A DNA stretch of 34,558 nucleotides from assembly GCF_000003605.2 (NCBI RefSeq), contig NW_003122422.1, positions 199,052 to 233,609 of the forward strand, written 5' to 3'. The position numbers and the translations under genes are program-made. Below, piece after piece: positions 28,653-34,558 of the stretch (within the stretch, counting starts at the first letter, position 1; every line of letters begins with the position of its first letter). The notes under the pieces were generated by a model that ran no database searches, was not told the origin of the DNA, and saw nothing but the letters and a program-made list of their open reading frames with translations. The DNA is from Saccoglossus kowalevskii (Eukaryota; Hemichordata; Enteropneusta; Harrimaniidae).

Positions 28653-29736
28653 CCTCAGACTAGTAATACAACAGACTCGCAACGCGTCATTTTTTTTGAA
28701 GTAATGCGTGCCACGTTTGTTTAGGTTATCAGTTCTTATCGTACCGAGTAAACGTTACTGAGCAACAACATTTTCATTAGATTTCACAAAATAACGCGAG
28801 ATCTATTCATATTGCAATCAACTATCGCGATGCATCGCGAGACATAAAGACAGGAAGTGGCATAGACGACGAACATGGCATTTACGGAAAAAAATTGCAA
28901 ATCTGAGGACGATAATTACGAGTGGGAAGCTATTTTAGGAGAACATTTTGACGAAGATAACGACAATTTCTCTGAAGAACTTGGCAACCCAAGAGCGATC
29001 TCGTGTTTTTCATTTCCTGAAATTAAGAATAAATAGAAATATACTGGGCTATTTTTATACAAAACTATGAAGGAAGTCAAACAAAATCAGTGAAACTCGA
29101 AATAGCAACAATACTGACACACAATAGAAAATTGAAACAGTCACTGAACAACGCGTAGATCGCGTACTATGAAGTCGAACGCGACAAAAATAACACACCT
29201 CCAGTTTTTACCGTTACCGGATCACGCTGATACGCTGAGAGATATTATGTACATGACACTAGTTATCCCATGTTTCGGCATCCGAGAACACAAAAACAAA
29301 ACGGGTAACACACAAAGAGGTATGATCGTTCAAAACGCAGCGATATGCTCTCTCCGAAAAAAATATTGGAAACCTTCCGCAAAATCCGCAACAGCGAGAA
29401 ATATCGTTTCAAAGTTGCTCATTATATATTCAAAAACTATTTCAGGTAAACACTAAGACATTCAGTTACTTGTAACTCCCCTGATTGTTGGTCGATTCTT
29501 AAAATTCTTACACAGCTGCAAAGGTCAAAATGTCTCTCGTTTTTTTTCAAAATGGCCGGGTCCGATTTACGAAGAAATACGCAATTTCCGAAGAAGCGCG
29601 AAGTGTGCAGAATATCCAGTGTTCGGTAAACTTCGACGCCAATGCTACACAGCGTGGCACATACAGTATATACAATTAAGCCGATTAACACCTTAAACAA
29701 TAGGCGTTGCGAGTCTGTTGTATTACTAGTCTGAGG
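28653..29736. mobile_element. 1084-bp TIR element with 5-bp target duplication
   Basis: Perfect 33-bp terminal inverted repeats (28653-28685 and 29704-29736) starting CCTCAGACTAGTAATACAAC. TCTGG flanks both ends (28648-28652, 29737-29741). The neighbouring 224-bp unit supplies the unoccupied site with a single TCTGG. No intact transposase seen, so non-autonomous. The 5-bp duplication and CCTCAG ends do not match a superfamily I can name with confidence. Confidence 0.9.
28875..29036 (+). CDS. 53-codon acidic ORF inside the TIR element
   Basis: ATG in fair context (gaacATGG) opens a frame rich in Glu and Asp (EDDNYEWEAILGEHFDEDND) ending at TAG. It could be the remnant N terminus of a transposase; nothing is recognisable. 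A further chance-like ORF lies at 29169-29456. Confidence 0.3.
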   Translation: MAFTEKNCKSEDDNYEWEAILGEHFDEDNDNFSEELGNPRAISCFSFPEIKNK

Positions 29737-29899
29737 TCTGGCCCTACAGATACATGTACTTAGACTTGCTGATTAACTAGACAGATTGGCTATCCATACA
29801 CGCATGCAATTGATAATTTTTAAAATAAACCACATACATGATAATCTATCACAAACATTTGACTTAAACAAGTTGTATTCTTGTTTGATGTATTAAACT

Positions 29900-30670
29900 T
29901 GTTAAAATAACAAGCACGCATGATATGCAAACTTGAATTGTCAATAAACAAGATAAGGGCCGTACGCACTTAACGATAGTGACTGTATGCGTGGATGTTT
30001 TTGAATTATCAATACAGTCAATGACCGCCTGTTCTTGAGATAAGAAAACCCTGAGCAAGAGAGCACAACAATCGTATATAAATGCGACAGATTTCGAAAT
30101 TCGATCTTCTCGCATCATATTTTATTCGTGCTGAGGCGTGTTGTCGCTGCCATACTATATGCCGTTGTCCAGATTTACAGTATTGTCGAGCGGTTGTATA
30201 AATGTTGTTTTTGGTGATACATGAGATTTCTCGTCGCATTGTATTTCTTCGCTGTTTTGAGACAATAAACACGCAATATAACGTATTAATACAAGTATTT
30301 AGTTGATCTATAGAAATATTTAAATTGGAATGCATTCAGTATGTGTGTAATTCAAAGTTGTATTGATATATGCATAACTAAACAATTGTTACATTTCCAT
30401 ACTAATGTGCAATTCTTTATAATATACATTATGTGTTAACTGCATTTTTTCAATAATTTTCTTTTTATCCTCAATCATAGAATTAAGTTTCTTCAATTTG
30501 CGTATGCTAGACTAGTTAAATAGTGTTGAATAACGACACAGATAATGCCGAACCTGGTCAAATGCTATGTCTGTTTTTCTTCAACGAGTGTCGCCTCACC
30601 TGAGCTTTCAAGTTCAAGTTGACTTTCATTTCATGTGTTCATTCTGTTTTCAGTTGTAAGTGTGCTAAGT
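29900..30670. other. gene-free stretch
   Basis: Short overlapping minus ORFs (29864-30335) with no domain; no further structure seen. Confidence 0.35.
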
Positions 30671-30679
30671 AATGCAGCG

Positions 30680-32360
30680 TGATGTCATTTTTATTGATAG
30701 TAAATAGTGCAACCATCGTTTCCTCCCGTATTTGAATATGCATACTTACTAAGATATGAAAATACCACGACTGATATGTTTACCGTGTATTAATTAATTA
30801 TATATAAAATACAAAAAAGAAACTGATTGTACGAAATATTTAGAATGTATTAAACAAATTGCGACTATTTACCTCTGCCATTTTCCCTATATGGAACTGT
30901 GAACCAGGGTCACTGTTGGAATATAAACGCCGTACTATGTGTATGTATAATTTATAGTACGTGATTTATTTTTACGATTTCAATAAATAAAACGAGATCG
31001 TTGGAATAAGACAGGTTGATTAAAATGTATAAAATCTAGAGCAGTTAGGGAAGCATCGTGAATAGGTCGGTGCTAATACGCGCAGTGATACCTTTACTGA
31101 TACCTTAATACACAACGTAGCGGGCGCTGTAACTATGGTACAAATGCAATTGCTTTCAGTGTTTTGATTTTAAAGTTTGATAACTAGCCTTGCATTCTCA
31201 GTATTAATTCTTATTATATGAATATTAAAATGATTTCTTTGAAACTACAAATTATGCCCTACAATATATCATAGTGATGTGATTCCTCAGAATTGAATTT
31301 GATACACAGGTAACTTGGCTCCACAGGGAAAATAGTATAGCCCTCACATGATTGCATTGAAATACCATTTTCAGCTAGTAAATCTAATCTAGTGATTAAG
31401 TAACTGTAAAATATTAGTATGGATTGTCCGAAAACATTAATTATGCCCACAATATATTACTGTGATGTGATACCTTAGAGTAATGAAACATTACAATTGA
31501 CACACCTTATAATTGAATGTGTTTCACTGTCTTGTAAGTTGAACCCAAGGGCGTAATGAGTCTAGCTCTCACATAATGCACTTGAAATACAATATTACAG
31601 CTAGAAAATCACCTCTAGTGTTTAAATAAATGTCCAACTTGATAATATCTTATCTTCGGCACTTTTTCCTCCCTCATTTAAACATGTTATAAATCATTTA
31701 CACATAATATTTACAGTTTATTAAACATCAATTACATACAATTCATTATTGTTGTTGTTGTTGCATATTACAATTTACAGGGCTGGTACTGACGTTAGCC
31801 TGACTTCAAAAATATGTGTGTTCCATCATAGTTTCCCTTTATTGTAGTCATTTGTATAGTGACGAAAATATTGAACAACTAATGGGAATATGTCATGATT
31901 TGCTGGAAAATCCTAGACCTAGATTATTATCAGCTTATGAAAATTAGGTAAGCACTTATAATTAAATTAACATATATAACACTCTAATCATATTTAAACA
32001 GTCAATTCAGAAAAAAAAATATTAAATAAACTATTATTTTGAATCCCTGAACAATTGCCAAACAATAGACTAAGATACCGTTTGAAGACAATAACGCGAC
32101 CTGTGACCTGTAGACACTTCGCAAGCCGATGTGACGTTGCCTGGTTGGACTTTGCCTGCAGTAGCAATTGCATAGATAATTATAAATATAGTGTACACGT
32201 TATATCACCTTGTAATCGTATCCAACTGTACCCGAATTTCTATATTTTAATCTCATTCGAAAATTTATTCTGACATATTCGACCAGGCGTGTTACATGAC
32301 AGTTTTTTTCCGATCGTGGACTCGTGCTTTGAACTTTCTACAAGTTAACCCTGCGTTCCA
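30680..32360 (+). repeat. segmental duplication, copy B
   Basis: Partner of 27440-28300. The offset between matches grows from about 3.25 to 4.05 kb, so this copy holds roughly 0.7 kb (about 31170-31960) absent from copy A. Confidence 0.7.
31262..31630 (+). repeat. tandem pair of ~190-bp units
   Basis: acaatatatcatagtgatgtgat (31262) and acaatatattactgtgatgtgat (31450) open two related units, each with tctcacatgattgca or tctcacataatgca and an agctagtaaatc or agctagaaaatc end. They lie within the part of copy B that copy A lacks. Confidence 0.7.
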
Positions 32361-32369
32361 CTAAAGTGA

Positions 32370-34558
32370 AATCAGAAGCTTCACAGTGCAGTTACTATTC
32401 ACGTCGTGCTTGTGTATTAAATATGACCCACCTTTTTAAAGTTTAAACTCAACTCACATTAGATTAGCATTAGCTCAACAATTAAAATGAATGATGTAAG
32501 CGCAGAACAGTATGAAAACATTAACCTCAAGTATGTTGACATCTGCAGGCGAAATGCAAATATAACAGTGGTGGGCAATCTGACGTTCTATATTCTGTCT
32601 TTAACCTCTGATAGCTCCAAAGATTACCTGATACATTGTAATTACTATGCTCAGTACACGCGGTAACGCGATATCAATTGATCTACAGTGTAATGTAGTT
32701 GTTGGTTATGTGACCACTGTATTTGGCGAAGTCCATCAGATCTGACGTGATGTTGCCTTCTCCCACCTGTTGATGGCGCTATTACTGGAAACAAGATTTA
32801 TTTATTATCAAACGTGCGCTGTCGTATTTCGAGACGACACACGTACAGTGTTTATGGTCACCATGATTGGTCTTAATTCCATATTATATCCATTTTTGAA
32901 TTAATTTAACATAATTTACAATATTTATAATCAAATATACTATTTAACTATAATCCATAGTTTCATAGGCAAGCAATGATTGCAAATAACAGCCATAGAT
33001 ATGAAACGCAGATCAGTGTTTTGGATGGAACGTGGCCATATTTAAACATATTATATATTGTTAAAAATATATTGGTGTAACATAGAATGTGATTCCAACC
33101 GCATAATTGCAATACAACACTAAGATAAAAGTAATAACAAAGTTGCAAAATCGATTACAAATTGAGTAATCTGAAATTTCAAGACTAATTAAAATCCTGT
33201 TATAGGAAAAACAATTTTTGACGACAAATTAATTCACCTCACTAATGCAATAAAATTATATTGTTAACAATCTTGAATTTAAAATAACAAAAATGATTTA
33301 ATGGTTTCTTAATTTATAATATTATTTTATCTGTATTATTAAACATTGTTTATTGTAGTTCGTGTTAGTTAGTATAAACGCACACTTCTTTAAATGTAGG
33401 TTATTTGTATTCGTGTGTTTTCCACGTAATGCGCATAGCGAGAGTGTTGTTTGTTTATACACAAATGGAACAAATTTGAACGCGCGCAGTTGAAATGACC
33501 ATCATCCGCTAAACATATTTTTAAAGTTAACAACAATATAAGTCAACTAATTTATATTTTATCATGTCTATGTTATGTATACTCACTTGCCATTGTTATT
33601 CCCTGATATCTGATTGCGCCATACAGTCTCAATTTTGTTGGGTCATCCCATCAGGTGGCAAAACACAAAGTATAATTGTGAAATGATATTGGCCAAATGT
33701 GATTAATTGATTCATTCCTTAATATCAACACAATGATATTGATATTTTTTGATAATATTTCAAATTAATATTTTTATTTACATAAACCCGCGAGCTCCTG
33801 CAATGTGAAATAACGTAGGAAAAATACAACGCATCTATAGACTGCTTGGTCTATATTTTCTAATGTTTCGAAAATATACAATCATTTTCATCGCTAGAGG
33901 GCGCAACATATAGACAAGGTGTGTTGAATATAAGCTCAATTCAATTACATGTGAATATGACGTGTGTGGTAATTCCATGAGTTTTTATTGTAAATGAACT
34001 TAAGTGTTATTATGTACGTCATTTCACTGTCAAGTGTTTGTCAATATATTGCAATCATTGACATTCTGCAAACATGACAACATAACCCTCGATAACAGTT
34101 GTCATTATGTGAGGCTAATGACCTGCACATTAAAAAACAATATGATTTCAAAATAACAATATATCTCGGAAATAAAATAATTTTGTAATTCTCACTACTT
34201 GCCTCAGATATGACGATAAATTCAAGATTTATATTTGCAATTTTCATACTAATGTACAATCCTTACTATTCCTTATTATTCCTATTAATACGCATATGCA
34301 AATAATGTTATAAGTGTTTAATGAATACAAGGTTGTTTTGATGATGGCACAAATAGTAGACTAAACAATCAGAAACTACGAATAATACTAAGTGCCAAAT
34401 GTTGAATACGCTATTTCGAGCATTGGAATCGCATTAGCGTCATCAAACATAGAACAAATATAAAACCATTATATTATATTATAAAGAAGTTCTTGTTCGG
34501 TAGAGGGCTAGACGGATATAAATTGTGTAGATAGACTGAAACGTGGTTTTCTGTACGT
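32370..34558. other. gene-free right end
   Basis: Strongly AT-rich, only short ORFs without domains (32963-33148, 34041-34259, both minus). A CTCF-like core lies at 33891-33904. Confidence 0.4.

Larger units (their letters stand above)
28586..29895 (+). repeat. 224-bp tandem duplication, unit 2, split by a transposon
   Basis: Matches unit 1 from 28586 to 28652 and resumes at about 29737 to 29895 (tctggccctacagatacatg ... cttgtttgatg). The gap is exactly the TIR element. Confidence 0.8.

Noticed and set aside
29864..30335. Overlapping minus-strand ORFs of 84 and 105 codons
   Set aside because: No recognisable motif, no splice context and composition like the surrounding AT-rich DNA.
1..34558. 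CRISPR arrays, bacterial operons or prophage
   Set aside because: Intron-rich animal gene structure throughout; the tandem repeats seen are minisatellite or duplication, without spacer structure.

Overview
The window is eukaryotic and most likely from a marine invertebrate animal. It is AT-rich, its genes are cut into many short GT-AG exons, its Ig-domain exons are all phase 1-1, and decayed DNA transposons and MITE-like repeats are scattered through it. The Ig modules ending in 'VQYPP' with long 'NTFWDGSTGEG'-type FG loops remind me of hemichordate or cephalochordate Ig proteins, but I cannot fix the species from sequence alone.

Two multi-exon genes stand head to head. On the minus strand (12015 down to 4865) is a receptor-type tyrosine kinase: a membrane-spanning exon, about 200 residues of juxtamembrane sequence, a complete FGFR/VEGFR/RET-like kinase domain ([21 protein letters not shown]) with a kinase insert, and a short tail. 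I rebuilt 14 in-frame coding exons. Two alternative transmembrane exons of identical length (114 nt) and phase precede the shared part. I found no ectodomain exon. On the plus strand (15337 to 25552) is a 1102-residue type I membrane protein: signal peptide, ten Ig domains, one transmembrane helix, and a tyrosine-free acidic tail ending in a PP1-docking-like KKSVRF motif. Two further Ig exons inside it are dead (18567-18790 and 18936-19192).

Region by region: 1-880 holds part of a small minus-strand gene with a cysteine/histidine-containing first exon and a CCAAT box; 880-4860 is gene-free with an 83-bp minisatellite near 2.7-3.3 kb; 4865-12015 is the kinase gene, with a decayed Tc1/mariner element in one intron; 12.0-15.3 kb is the divergent promoter region with a MITE; 15337-25552 is the Ig gene; 25.6-34.6 kb is gene-poor, with a segmental duplication, small tandem duplications and a 1084-bp TIR element.

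The most interesting reading is a possible two-gene receptor system: a multi-Ig chain without a kinase beside a kinase chain apparently without an ectodomain. An inverted repeat pair (12249-12472 and 16000-16273) brackets the head-to-head promoters and the first two Ig exons. Flipping that interval would place signal peptide plus Ig1 upstream of the kinase TM exon in a compatible splice phase. Exon structures rest on frame continuity and splice consensus; the functional pairing is inference.
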